From: Ornithinibacillus massiliensis
GTDB taxonomy: Bacteria; Bacillota; Bacilli; Bacillales; Amphibacillaceae
Assembly (NCBI RefSeq): GCF_018310345.1
Contig: NZ_JAGXBY010000002.1
Span: forward strand, 248,001-312,000
Length of the DNA stretch: 64,000 nucleotides
Direction: 5' to 3'
Positions 54,624 through 63,594 of this stretch are shown piece after piece (within the stretch, counting starts at the first letter, position 1; every line of letters begins with the position of its first letter). The translations under genes were made by a program, and so were the position numbers. Below the pieces are notes generated by a model. The model was not told the DNA's origin, searched no databases, and saw nothing but the letters and a program-made list of their open reading frames with translations.

Positions 54624-55595
54624 TTAAAAGTCTTTTTCAAAAATATCACGTATGACTTGTATATCAGATGTGTTTTCTAATGCAATAAGTAATTTCAAAC
54701 GCGCTTTTGGACCAGTTAATCCATTGGTGAAAATTACGCCCATTTCCTTCAATTGTTTTCCTCCACCTTCATAAGCATAGGTAGGTTGTACAGCACCTCG
54801 AAAGCTTCTCGAAACTAATACAATTGGAATTTGGTCTGCTAAAATCTGTTTAATGGCAGGGATCGTCTCCTTAGGAAGGTTGCCTTGTCCCAGCCCCTCA
54901 ATAACTAATCCATCTGGTTTTCCACCATATACTAATTCAATAATGTTGCTATCCATTCCCGCATAAGCCTTTAACAAAGGTACATTTTTTGAAATATTTT
55001 CCACAGGGTAAGCCGTTCTTGATGTTAATTGATGATGAAAGAGTATGGATTCTTTCGTAATAATTCCAATTGGCCCGAATTGAGGACTTTGGAAGGTTGC
55101 AATATTACTGGTCGATGTTTTCGTAACATTCTTCGCACTATGAATCTCATCGTTCATGACAACTAATACTCCTTTAGAATAGGCAGCAGGAGATAATACA
55201 ACACGAACAGAACTAATTAAATTGTATAATGCATCAGAACCAATCTCATTGCTGGATCTCATTGCTCCTGTTAGGATTACAGGCTTTTCTGTATCTAATA
55301 CCAATTCTAATAAATAAGCGGTTTCTTCTAAAGTATCAGTTCCGTGGGTAACGACAATCCCATCATATTCTAATAAAAACTGTTCGATTGTTTTGGCTAA
55401 TTCCAACATATGCTTCGGTGTTATATGTGGAGATGGTAAAGAGTACGCAATATGCTCATCTATCATGACATCATCACTGAAATTGTATGGGACATTTGTT
55501 AATGGATGTTCGTTTGTCGTATTTACTTCACCCGTTTCTCTATTTTCAAGCATGGAAATAGTACCACCGGTGTGAATGATGATAATTTTTTTCAA
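54624..55595 (-). CDS. L-asparaginase
   Basis: A 323-aa asparaginase hydrolysing asparagine to aspartate and ammonia. The first catalytic Thr is in IHTGGTIS (about 6-13) and the second in VVTHGTDTLEETAYLL (about 82-97); VILTGAMRSSNEIGSDAL and GLVIEGLGQGNLP complete the pattern. There is no signal peptide, so it is cytoplasmic. The TTG at 55595 is placed 6 bases after AGGTG and gives the usual KKIIIIHTGGT start; a GTG at 55604 overlaps the ribosome site. It differs from B. subtilis AnsA around both Thr motifs, so no symbol is given. Confidence 0.88.
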   Translation of the reverse strand: MKKIIIIHTGGTISMLENRETGEVNTTNEHPLTNVPYNFSDDVMIDEHIAYSLPSPHITPKHMLELAKTIEQFLLEYDGIVVTHGTDTLEETAYLLELVLDTEKPVILTGAMRSSNEIGSDALYNLISSVRVVLSPAAYSKGVLVVMNDEIHSAKNVTKTSTSNIATFQSPQFGPIGIITKESILFHHQLTSRTAYPVENISKNVPLLKAYAGMDSNIIELVYGGKPDGLVIEGLGQGNLPKETIPAIKQILADQIPIVLVSRSFRGAVQPTYAYEGGGKQLKEMGVIFTNGLTGPKARLKLLIALENTSDIQVIRDIFEKDF

Positions 55596-55685
55596 AAGAT
55601 ACACCTACTTTTCTCATAAATTATGTATTTTCAATCGTTTCGGAACATGGTACGATTGAATTAGTTTGGAAGGGGAAGGTTACAA

Positions 55686-56324
55686 ATGCTAGGAATTATA
55701 TCTGCTGGGGTTGCACCTGCACTTGCTTTAATGTCTTTTTTTTATTTAAAAGATAAAATCACAGAACCAATCCCGCTGATTCTGCGTACGTTCATTTTTG
55801 GTGGTTTACTTGTATTTCCAATCATGTTTCTCCAATATGCGTTTGAAAGTGATCAAATCGGTAACTTATTTGTACAATCTTTTTTTGTTGTTGCCTTTTT
55901 AGAAGAATTTTTTAAATGGTTTGTTTTTATGTACATTATTTATCAGCATACACAATTTAGTGCTCATTACGATGGGATTGTGTACGCTGTTTCAATAAGC
56001 TTAGGATTTGCTACAGTTGAAAATATTCTTTATCTACTAGTAAATGGGATTGAGTATGCTTTTACTAGAGCATTGTTCCCTGTTTCCTCCCATGCATTAT
56101 TTGGTGTCATCATGGGTTATTATTTTGGGAAAGCCAAGATGTACCCTGTGAATCGAGCGGTCAATATTATTTTAGCATTGGTTATACCTATCGCTTTACA
56201 CGGAATTTATAATTTTATTTTAGGTTATGTTACGAAAAACTGGGCCTTGTATGTCATTCCATTTATGATATTGCTATGGTTCTTTGGTTTACATCGGGTG
56301 AAAATAGCTAGAGCAAGCTCATAA
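55686..56324 (+). CDS. prsW: Intramembrane glutamic protease PrsW
   Basis: A 212-aa membrane protease with about seven or eight helices. In B. subtilis it makes the site-1 cut in anti-sigma RsiW under envelope stress. The catalytic Glu73-Glu74 lie in FLEEFFKWFV, and SAHYDGIVYAVSISLGFATVENILYLL (about 98-124) and SSHALFGVIMGYYFG (about 139-153) hold the other conserved residues. GGAAGG precedes the ATG. The position between asparaginase/ypdA and sleB matches B. subtilis ypdC. Confidence 0.92.
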   Translation: MLGIISAGVAPALALMSFFYLKDKITEPIPLILRTFIFGGLLVFPIMFLQYAFESDQIGNLFVQSFFVVAFLEEFFKWFVFMYIIYQHTQFSAHYDGIVYAVSISLGFATVENILYLLVNGIEYAFTRALFPVSSHALFGVIMGYYFGKAKMYPVNRAVNIILALVIPIALHGIYNFILGYVTKNWALYVIPFMILLWFFGLHRVKIARASS

Positions 56325-56413
56325 TAACTAAATATGATGAATAGAAAGGGACTTTTACAGTCTCTTTTTTTGTTTCCCATTATCCTAGATAAATTTAAAA
56401 TCTAGATTCGTAT

Positions 56414-56442
56414 GCATAAATTAGCAGTTTCATCAGAAAATA
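56414..56442 (+). promoter_or_regulatory. Candidate sigma-G promoter of sleB
   Basis: GCATA (56414-56418), 17 bp, GAAAATA (56436-56442). This resembles the sigma-G pattern gYATR/cATaATA; sleB-ypeB is a forespore operon in B. subtilis. Confidence 0.4.
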
Positions 56443-56480
56443 GATACTACTAGACAAAAATGAAAGTGAGAGGTATCAAT

Positions 56481-57395
56481 ATGACATTGAGAAAATACAT
56501 CCTTTTAGTTATTATATGTCTATTTGCAATTGGACTTCAAGAAACTTATAACCCCAAACAAGTAGAAGCCTTTACGAATCAGGTAATACAGAAAGGGGCA
56601 GTTGGTGATGATGTCATTGAGCTTCAGGCAAGGCTCCAGTATATTGGTTTTTATAATGGCAAAATTGATGGTGTATTTGGTTGGGAAACATACTGGGCGT
56701 TACGTAATTTTCAAAAAGAATTCGGATTAGATGTTGATGGTCTTGCAGGATTAAAGACTAGGCAAAAGTTAGTCGATTCATCAGAATTTAATGGAAAATG
56801 GGTTCATGAACAATTGGCTAAAGGAAATGAATTTACTTACTATGGTGGAACTGATCTTGCCAAACAGACAAAACCGAGGAAAAAAGCTGGTGGTGGTGGA
56901 ACAGCTAAAACACAGCCAAAACAACCAGCACAAAACCAAGGTGGTACGGAACAACAAGCTCCAGCAGAAGGTGAAACAGGCGATGCTACAAACACAGGTG
57001 ATACAACGGATACACCAGCTGTTAATGTGCCACAAGGCTTTTCACAAAATGATATCAGCTTAATGGCAAATGCTGTTTATGGAGAGGCAAGAGGAGAGCC
57101 ATATGAGGGGCAGGTTGCCGTTGCCGCAGTTATTTTAAACCGTGTAGAGAGTGCAACGTTTCCTAATACTGTAGCAGGGGTTATTTTTGAACCTAGAGCA
57201 TTTACGGCAGTAGCAGATGGACAAATTTGGTTAACACCGAATGAAAAAGCTAGACAAGCAGTTTTAGATGCTATCAATGGTTGGGACCCTACAGGGGAAG
57301 CAATTTATTACTTTAACCCAGATACGGCTACATCAAGTTGGATTTGGGGTAGACCACAAATTAAGCGGATAGGTAAGCATATCTTTTGTAAATAG
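56481..57395 (+). CDS. sleB: Spore cortex-lytic enzyme SleB
   Basis: A 304-aa exported lytic transglycosylase that degrades cortex peptidoglycan in germination. A signal peptide (about 1-31, ending near VEA) is followed by a peptidoglycan-binding domain (about 33-97: GDDVIELQARLQYIGFYNGKIDGVFG). A Gln/Thr/Pro-rich linker (about 135-180) and the hydrolase_2 catalytic domain (about 190-304: MANAVYGEARGEPYEGQVAVAAVILNRV) follow. GAGAGG precedes the ATG at 56481. It is co-transcribed with ypeB 11 bp downstream. Confidence 0.95.
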   Translation: MTLRKYILLVIICLFAIGLQETYNPKQVEAFTNQVIQKGAVGDDVIELQARLQYIGFYNGKIDGVFGWETYWALRNFQKEFGLDVDGLAGLKTRQKLVDSSEFNGKWVHEQLAKGNEFTYYGGTDLAKQTKPRKKAGGGGTAKTQPKQPAQNQGGTEQQAPAEGETGDATNTGDTTDTPAVNVPQGFSQNDISLMANAVYGEARGEPYEGQVAVAAVILNRVESATFPNTVAGVIFEPRAFTAVADGQIWLTPNEKARQAVLDAINGWDPTGEAIYYFNPDTATSSWIWGRPQIKRIGKHIFCK

Positions 57396-57406
57396 GGGTG
57401 TGAAAA

Positions 57407-58747
57407 ATGTTGCGTTGGATATCGATAGTTGTCCTAGCAGTAGCAGTTATAGGAACTGCTGCATGGGGCTATAAAGAACATCAAGAAAAAAATGCCATCT
57501 TAATACAAGCAGAAAATACGTATCAGAGGGCATTTCATGAACTGACTTATAATATGGATCTTTTGCATGATAAGATTGGTACGGCAATTGCTATGAACTC
57601 CAGAGAACGATTATCACCACAGCTTGCGGAAATTTGGAGACTTACATCGGATTCATTATCAAATGTTGGGCAACTGCCACTTACGTTAATACCATTTAAT
57701 AAGACGGAAGAATTCTTATCGAATATTGGAGATTTTACGTATCGAACCGCCATTCGAGATTTAGATAAAGATCCATTATCTGATAAAGAGCTAGAAACAT
57801 TAGAGAATTTATATTCGCAAGCTGGTGAAATTAAGGATGAACTTCGTCAAGTACAACATACAGCAATGGAAAACAACCTTCGTTGGATGGACGTCCAATT
57901 AGCCTTAGCTACAGAGGATGAACAAGCAGATAACACGATTATCGATGGTTTTAAGACTGTCGAAAAGAAGATTGAAGGATATTCAGAAGGAAATGTCGAT
58001 TCAGCTCTTTCTGGTACTTCCTCAGAAAATCATAGCTATGAAAATATTCAAGGTAAACAAATTAGTGAACAGGAAGCACTGCAATATAGTAAAGACCTAT
58101 TTAATATAAAAGAAACAAGAGATTTAAACTTAACAGAAACAGGAGATGGGGCAGACGTAGCCTTATATAGTGTATCGTATTCTGAAGGAAATAAGAGTGC
58201 ATACCTTGATTTAACGCAAAAAGGTGGCCACCCTATTACGTTACTTGTCGATAGACCAGTTGGAGAACAAAGTATTAGCTTAAATGACGGGTTTAAAATA
58301 GCTGAGAAATATATTCAAGATCATGATTTTGAAGAGATGGAAATGTTCAATAGTAGTCAATATGAAAACATAGGTATTTACTCCTTTATTTATAATCAAG
58401 ATGGTGTCCGCGTTTTTGCAGATGCAATAGAGGTAAAAGTGGCGCTTGATAATGGAGATATAATTGGATTGACTGCAAATAATTATTTTCTAAATCACCA
58501 TGAAAGAGACATTCCAGACCCTAAATTAAGCTATGAGGAAGCACGAGATTTCGTAAATCCAAATGTCGATATACAAGAAGAGTTTTTAGCCGTCATAACG
58601 AATGATCTTGGAGAAGAGGTACTGGTGTATGAGTTCCTTGGTCTATTAGGTAATGACACGTATCGTATCTTTATAAATGCGACAGATGGTCATGAAGAAA
58701 AAGTAGAAAAATTAAACGGCAAAGAAATAAATTATGCAGGAATTTAG
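57407..58747 (+). CDS. ypeB: Germination protein YpeB
   Basis: A 446-aa partner that stabilises and localises SleB in the spore. An N-terminal membrane anchor (about 2-20) is followed by a helical domain (about 30-210) and C-terminal PepSY-like repeats (about 220-440), each with ISEQEALQYSKDLF-, SLNDGFKIAEKYI- or LSYEEARDFV-type helices. GGGGTGTG precedes the ATG. Pairing and length match B. subtilis. Confidence 0.94.
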   Translation: MLRWISIVVLAVAVIGTAAWGYKEHQEKNAILIQAENTYQRAFHELTYNMDLLHDKIGTAIAMNSRERLSPQLAEIWRLTSDSLSNVGQLPLTLIPFNKTEEFLSNIGDFTYRTAIRDLDKDPLSDKELETLENLYSQAGEIKDELRQVQHTAMENNLRWMDVQLALATEDEQADNTIIDGFKTVEKKIEGYSEGNVDSALSGTSSENHSYENIQGKQISEQEALQYSKDLFNIKETRDLNLTETGDGADVALYSVSYSEGNKSAYLDLTQKGGHPITLLVDRPVGEQSISLNDGFKIAEKYIQDHDFEEMEMFNSSQYENIGIYSFIYNQDGVRVFADAIEVKVALDNGDIIGLTANNYFLNHHERDIPDPKLSYEEARDFVNPNVDIQEEFLAVITNDLGEEVLVYEFLGLLGNDTYRIFINATDGHEEKVEKLNGKEINYAGI

Positions 58748-58749
58748 TT

Positions 58750-58781
58750 CGGGAGAGGCTTTTGTCCTTTCCCTTTTTTTA
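58750..58781 (+). terminator. Terminator of sleB-ypeB
   Basis: CGGGAGAGG / CCTTTCCC hairpin followed by a seven-T run. Confidence 0.88.
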
Positions 58782-58843
58782 TTTTTTTGTGATAATAAAT
58801 GGAGAGCTATTGTTTTATCGAATAGATAATGTGGGGGAGTAAC

Positions 58844-59506
58844 ATGAAGATTGGGGTTTTTTTAACAATTGAGGCGTTCAGTATAAAAACGAACTCTATG
58901 GAGAAATATCGTTGTAAAATAGTTGACAAAAATAGTAACTATCTATACGTTGATTATCCAGTTCACATACAAACGAAAAGAACGAATGCAGGATTTCAAA
59001 TAGGTGATATAATGTATGCTGAGTATAATGGGGAAGACCAATCTGTTTATCGATTCAAAACTGAAGTCAAAGATAAACAAAGAGGAAAAATACCCACTCT
59101 GGCACTTGTAATACCTGAAAAAGACCAAGTAGAGAGAATCCAAAGAAGGCAATATGTAAGAGTAGAAGCGGCTACTGATGTTGCCATTCATAGTATAGAA
59201 GAGAAATTTCCTCCTTTTACTACGGTGACAGTAGATATTAGTGGCGGTGGGATATCTGTCATTATACCTAAAGGAACTAGTATAATGGAACAGGAGAAGG
59301 TTACGATATATTTGGTTCTTCATATGTATTCTGGGGAGTATTCATATCTTGAACTATCCGGTGAGGTTGTAAGAATTATACATCAAGAACATACTGCCAA
59401 TATAGCCTCAATTAAATTAAATGCACTCAGTGAACAGGATAAACAGAGTATTGTTCGTTACTGTTTTGAAAAGCAACGAGAAGCAAGACAAAAAGAAATT
59501 CAATAG
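58844..59506 (+). CDS. ypfA: PilZ domain c-di-GMP receptor (YpfA/MotI)
   Basis: A 220-aa YcgR-like protein. An N-terminal YcgR-N beta-barrel domain (about 1-90) precedes the PilZ domain, which has both c-di-GMP motifs: RxxxR (Arg102-Arg106 in RRQYVR) and DxSGGG (Asp131-Gly136). In B. subtilis the protein (DgrA/MotI) brakes the flagellar stator when bound to c-di-GMP. GGGGGAG precedes the ATG at 58844; an upstream in-frame ATG at 58829 has no ribosome site. cmk follows. Confidence 0.9.
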   Translation: MKIGVFLTIEAFSIKTNSMEKYRCKIVDKNSNYLYVDYPVHIQTKRTNAGFQIGDIMYAEYNGEDQSVYRFKTEVKDKQRGKIPTLALVIPEKDQVERIQRRQYVRVEAATDVAIHSIEEKFPPFTTVTVDISGGGISVIIPKGTSIMEQEKVTIYLVLHMYSGEYSYLELSGEVVRIIHQEHTANIASIKLNALSEQDKQSIVRYCFEKQREARQKEIQ

Positions 59507-59545
59507 CTAGCATAGGGATTGACCATGAGAGGAATGAATAATGTA

Positions 59546-60220
59546 ATGACAAAAAAAATTGCGATTGCGATTGACGGTCCTGCGGCAGCAGGAAAAAGTA
59601 CAGTAGCTAAAATTGTTGCGAATAAATTATCCTATATTTACATTGATACAGGTGCAATGTATCGAGCGATAACATTAAAGGCACTAGAGAATTCTGTTGA
59701 TGTAAATAATGAACAGGAGCTAGTGGAAATACTTGAAACAACAAGTATCAAACTAGTTCAGAGTGAAGAAGGACAACGGGTTTTACTTGATGATCGAGAT
59801 GTAACATTAGATATACGTACAAGTGAAGTTACGAATAATGTGTCCTATGTTGCACAGCACCCGAAGGTACGAGAGGATATGGTAGCGAGACAACAGCAAC
59901 TAGCAGAAGCGCGTGGGGTAGTTATGGACGGCCGTGATATTGGTACGAAGGTTATCCCAGATGCAGAGGTTAAGATTTTCTTAATTGCCTCAGTCGAGGA
60001 ACGGGCTAAACGAAGACATGTAGAGAATATAAATAAAGGATTTCCATCTGACTTGGAGCAATTGAAGAAAGAAATCGAGAAGCGCGATTTAATTGATTCG
60101 GAGCGTGAGGCTTCACCACTAGTAAAAGCGGAAGATGCTGTGGAAATAGATACAACTTCACTATCTATTCAGGATGTCGCTGATCAAATCTTACATCAGG
60201 TCCAAAAAATCCTAAAATAA
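59546..60220 (+). CDS. cmk: Cytidylate kinase
   Basis: A 224-aa kinase phosphorylating CMP and dCMP. The P-loop GPAAAGKS is at 11-18, followed by [12 protein letters not shown] and [22 protein letters not shown] (about 128-149); [15 protein letters not shown] is near the C-terminus. In-frame starts exist at 59519 (TTG), 59525, 59534 and 59546; only the last gives the normal family N-terminus ([11 protein letters not shown]). Its ribosome site (AGAGGA, 12 bases away) is poorly spaced, so the start is not certain. Confidence 0.93.
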   Translation: MTKKIAIAIDGPAAAGKSTVAKIVANKLSYIYIDTGAMYRAITLKALENSVDVNNEQELVEILETTSIKLVQSEEGQRVLLDDRDVTLDIRTSEVTNNVSYVAQHPKVREDMVARQQQLAEARGVVMDGRDIGTKVIPDAEVKIFLIASVEERAKRRHVENINKGFPSDLEQLKKEIEKRDLIDSEREASPLVKAEDAVEIDTTSLSIQDVADQILHQVQKILK

Positions 60221-60262
60221 ACAAGGGTAAATACTAACTACTATCATGAAGGTAATATTTGC

Positions 60263-60279
60263 TTGACAAATAAAGTCAA
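60263..60279. promoter_or_regulatory. Inverted repeat TTGAC-N7-GTCAA upstream of ypfD
   Basis: Five-base perfect arms around a 7-nt AT centre. It contains a consensus TTGACA hexamer, but no -10 hexamer is found at 16-18 bp. It may be an operator or chance. Confidence 0.3.
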
Positions 60280-60357
60280 ATATTAGAAGTTATTAAAAGG
60301 AAGATTTTTTCTGAAAATATGTTGTTATATAGTTGTATTGGCTAAGGAGGAATTGGA

Positions 60358-61482
60358 ATGAGCGAAGAAAATTTAAATTTACAAGTAGGGGATAAGGTAA
60401 CAGGAACGGTTGTGAAGATTGAAGATAAACATGTTCTTGTTGATATTGGTTATAAAACGGAGGGTATTATTCCCATTAGTGAATTATCTAATCTACATAT
60501 CGAGACGCCTAATGAGGTTGTGAAGGAAGGCGATACGCTATCATTATCTATAAAGAAAATAGAGGATGATGGAGTAGTTCTTTCTAAGAAAGTAGTTGAC
60601 CAGGAATTGGCTTGGGGTGACCTAGAAACAAAATTCCAATCAGGAGAAGTGTTTGAAGTACAAATAAAAGAAGTTGTAAAAGGCGGCCTAGTTGCTGATA
60701 TTGGCATACGTGGCTTTATCCCTGCTTCATTAGTAGAAGCACATTATGTAGAAGACTTTTCCGAATACCAAGATCGTATTCTAACAGTGAAAATCGTCGA
60801 ATTAGATAAGGAACAAAACCGAGTTATCCTATCTCACCGTGCGGTTGTAGAAGAGGAACTAGCAAATAAAAAGTCTGAGATTATTCAAACTTTAGAGGTT
60901 GGACAAGTGATAGAGGGGACAGTACAACGCATTACTGATTTTGGTGTGTTTGTTGATATCGGTGGTATTGATGGGTTAGTACATATTTCTCAACTATCAC
61001 ATGATCATGTCAATAATGCCGAAGAAGTGGTATCTGTCGGGGACAAAATGAAAGTAGAAGTACTTTCCGTTGACCGTGATAATGAACGTATTGCACTTTC
61101 CAGAAAGAAAGTTCTTCCTGGGCCATGGGCAGATATTGAAAGTAAAATTAAACCAGGTCAAGTAGTAGAAGGAACGGTTAAACGCTTAGTTAATTTTGGA
61201 GCATTTATCGAAGTACTTCCAAGTGTAGAAGGTCTAGTGCACATTTCACAAATTGCCAATCGCCACATTGGTACACCACAAGAGATATTAGAAGTTGGTC
61301 AGCAGGTAAGGGTGAAAGTTCTAGATATTAATGAATCGGAAGAAAGAATGTCATTAAGTATTCGAGAATTAGAGGCTGAAGAAGAAGCAAAAGACTACAA
61401 ACAATACGAAAAGGTTGAAGAGCAATCTAGCTTCCAATTTGGTGACCTTATTGGAGATAAATTAAATAAATTTAAGCAATAA
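60358..61482 (+). CDS. ypfD: S1-domain RNA-binding protein YpfD (RpsA homologue)
   Basis: A 374-aa protein with four S1 RNA-binding domains at about 7-75, 92-158, 180-248 and 265-334. The last two have the canonical G-x-V-x-(R/N)-x-x-(D/N)-FG pattern (EGTVQRITDFGVFVDIGG, EGTVKRLVNFGAFIEVLP). It is annotated in relatives as ribosomal protein S1 homologue, but low-GC Gram-positive versions are shorter than E. coli S1 and dispensable in B. subtilis. AAGGAGG precedes the ATG. It lies between cmk and yphA as in B. subtilis. Confidence 0.93.
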   Translation: MSEENLNLQVGDKVTGTVVKIEDKHVLVDIGYKTEGIIPISELSNLHIETPNEVVKEGDTLSLSIKKIEDDGVVLSKKVVDQELAWGDLETKFQSGEVFEVQIKEVVKGGLVADIGIRGFIPASLVEAHYVEDFSEYQDRILTVKIVELDKEQNRVILSHRAVVEEELANKKSEIIQTLEVGQVIEGTVQRITDFGVFVDIGGIDGLVHISQLSHDHVNNAEEVVSVGDKMKVEVLSVDRDNERIALSRKKVLPGPWADIESKIKPGQVVEGTVKRLVNFGAFIEVLPSVEGLVHISQIANRHIGTPQEILEVGQQVRVKVLDINESEERMSLSIRELEAEEEAKDYKQYEKVEEQSSFQFGDLIGDKLNKFKQ

Positions 61483-61608
61483 CATTCTTTAAGGAATACT
61501 TGGTTTATATCAACTAAAAGTATATGTGATGATAATTTCTATGAGCCTGTTTTCCCTTGTTGTGCTCAATAGGAACCCACATAACGTCGTAGTATTAAAT
61601 TCGATAAA

Positions 61609-61648
61609 TAAGACCCGAACTAATTTTTATTGGTTTGGGTCTTTTTTA
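61609..61648 (+). terminator. Terminator after ypfD
   Basis: AAGACCCGAAC / GGTTTGGGTCTT with wobble pairs, then a T-run. The preceding 120 bp shows nothing else recognisable. Confidence 0.88.
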
Positions 61649-61729
61649 TTATGACAAATATAGGAGACATCCTCTTTCTTGTTTAAAAACAACCCATCAA
61701 AGCAATACTAAAAATGGTGGTGATGATTG

Positions 61730-62314
61730 ATGGATGGTATCTTTTTTTACTGGTTTGGTTGGTTCTTTTGGGTGATTTTTACCTTTATAGTTCCCAAGAA
61801 TAAAATACGGACTATTTATGCGATGTGGATATTACTGATTATCGGTTTTTCAAATCTATATCTATCCTTTGATTCAATAGCGTTATCTATGTCCTATTTA
61901 ACCCTTATATTAGGAGCTTTTATCCTCCTTTCAACATTAAATAGAAAAGGAATCCTCCTTTTTTCGGCATTTACCATGATGATTGGTTATACAAGTTTAT
62001 TAATATGGGAAGTAAATGCTCCAGTATGGCTATTTATGCCAAGAATCATCATGATACCTGTTTTATGTGTATGCTTGGCAATGGTGTTAACAAAGGAACT
62101 TTATGCTAGGTTTACGATAAGTGTCATTGGTATTTGTAGCGGTGAGTTTTTATATAGTGCTCTATTATATAATTATTCCATTATACAATCTATTGGTAGT
62201 TTGCGTTTTCTAGATACACTCTCTGTTATGGTATTCCTGCTTGTCCTTATGGAAGCTATACATCAAGGAAAAGATAAACTGTTTTTATTACTCCATAAAA
62301 CGAACAACATTTGA
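61730..62314 (+). CDS. yphA: YphA family membrane protein
   Basis: A 194-aa integral membrane protein with about six or seven hydrophobic helices and almost no soluble domains. It is assigned to YphA by position (between ypfD and yphB), length and topology; its function is unknown. GGTGGTGA precedes the ATG at 61730; a TTG at 61727 would add one residue. It lies 9 bp before yphB. Confidence 0.75.
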   Translation: MDGIFFYWFGWFFWVIFTFIVPKNKIRTIYAMWILLIIGFSNLYLSFDSIALSMSYLTLILGAFILLSTLNRKGILLFSAFTMMIGYTSLLIWEVNAPVWLFMPRIIMIPVLCVCLAMVLTKELYARFTISVIGICSGEFLYSALLYNYSIIQSIGSLRFLDTLSVMVFLLVLMEAIHQGKDKLFLLLHKTNNI

Positions 62315-62323
62315 GGTGGCAAA

Positions 62324-63211
62324 ATGAATGAGTATATGATGCCTATTGTTTTAGGTGTAGTATTAGGTACAATTACTAGGATAATCATGCTTCGTACGGA
62401 TTACCGTCAATATCCAACATATTTACATGGAAAAATAATCCATGTCTCATTAGGGTTTATTGCAGCATCTCTTGGTGCAGTTGCAGTACCCGCGATGATG
62501 GAGATGGATTTTACTGCGGTTACGTTTTTAACTGTTGCCGCTACACAATTTCGTGAGGTACGAAACATGGAACGGAATACACTAAGTGAAATTGATGATC
62601 ATGAGCTTGTTTCTAGGGGAAAGGCTTATATAGAAGGGATCGCAATTTCGTTTGAAAGCAGGAATTATTTAGTTATTTTAACAGCCTTTATTACTACGTT
62701 ATTTTATATTATTTGGAATATATATGCCGCTATTATTGGAGCGATTATTTGTTTTATTATTAGTAAAATCATGCAAAGTGGAAGTACAATCAAAGATCTT
62801 GTTCAAATCGAATATGTGGAACCACATTTTGAAGGGGCTGGATTATATATAGATAATATCTATATTATGAATATAGGTCTACCGGAAAGGCAAAAGGAGA
62901 TTCTCAAGTATGGTATGGGCTTTATTTTAAAGCCTAAAAATATAAATGTGGTGAATACGATTGCTCATCTTGGCCAAAGACAAGCAATATTACATGATGT
63001 ATCGGTTTCGTTAGGTGTGTTTCGTGATTCCGGGACACCGGCATTAGTGCCGCTTATTAAACGAGATTTAGATGATGGTAGAATTGGTGTTTTCATATTA
63101 CCGCAAATTAGAGACGTTGATAAAGCAATACAAATAATCGGTGCGGTCCCTGTATTGGAAACGGCGATTCGAATGCCTTCAAAATCTAATACACAGAAGG
63201 AGGTCCATTAG
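62324..63211 (+). CDS. yphB: YIEGIA family membrane protein (YphB)
   Basis: A 295-aa protein named for the motif YIEGIA, seen here at 102-107. Two or three N-terminal helices (about 5-23, 40-60), a pair around 113-148 and a soluble C-terminal half (about 150-295) are visible. Function unknown; it is conserved in spore formers between yphA and der. GAGGTGG precedes the ATG. A small gene encoding its partner protein starts 1 bp after the stop. Confidence 0.87.
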   Translation: MNEYMMPIVLGVVLGTITRIIMLRTDYRQYPTYLHGKIIHVSLGFIAASLGAVAVPAMMEMDFTAVTFLTVAATQFREVRNMERNTLSEIDDHELVSRGKAYIEGIAISFESRNYLVILTAFITTLFYIIWNIYAAIIGAIICFIISKIMQSGSTIKDLVQIEYVEPHFEGAGLYIDNIYIMNIGLPERQKEILKYGMGFILKPKNINVVNTIAHLGQRQAILHDVSVSLGVFRDSGTPALVPLIKRDLDDGRIGVFILPQIRDVDKAIQIIGAVPVLETAIRMPSKSNTQKEVH

Positions 63212-63212
63212 C

Positions 63213-63398
63213 ATGGTGATAGAAAAATCTATTTTGGCTATCATTACAACTAATAATGAGAAGGTGGCGGGAGGAGCACCGATTTTCAATTGTCAGGATT
63301 TTGATGAATTACAAAAAACAGCTGCCAATTTAGAGGCCATATTAGATGGGATTGCACATGCATTAAGTGACGAGGTTTTTATCATTGTAAAACATTAA
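63213..63398 (+). CDS. Small YIEGIA-associated protein (capping complex subunit)
   Basis: A 61-aa soluble protein beginning MVIEKSILAIITTNN and containing GGAPIFNCQDFDEL (about 19-32) and LSDEVFIIVKH at the end. It matches the small protein annotated next to YIEGIA genes as a capping complex subunit. AAGGAGG lies 9-15 bases before the ATG at 63213; a longer frame from 63141 would overlap yphB by 71 bp. Function is unknown. Confidence 0.8.
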   Translation: MVIEKSILAIITTNNEKVAGGAPIFNCQDFDELQKTAANLEAILDGIAHALSDEVFIIVKH

Positions 63399-63594
63399 AA
63401 TATTGTTAAGATTAATTTCTTTTGCTAGAATGAATAAAGTTATGATATGTGGTATTATTTGTTAGGTTGATTAGAATAGTATCAAATATAAACGTAATTA
63501 CGCGAAGTATAAGTAAAAAATCAATCCAATTTTACATTAGACTATTAAAAAAACTAAAAAATGTATTTTACATAGAGAGAGGATGTTCCTTTCA

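Noticed and set aside
58943..59323. 126-aa minus-strand frame antisense to ypfA
   Set aside because: It lies wholly inside a PilZ gene with intact motifs and has no start signal.
60263..60296. Sigma-A promoter from the TTGACA upstream of ypfD
   Set aside because: No acceptable -10 hexamer at 16-18 bp; the nearest TATTAA-like hexamers are at wrong spacing.
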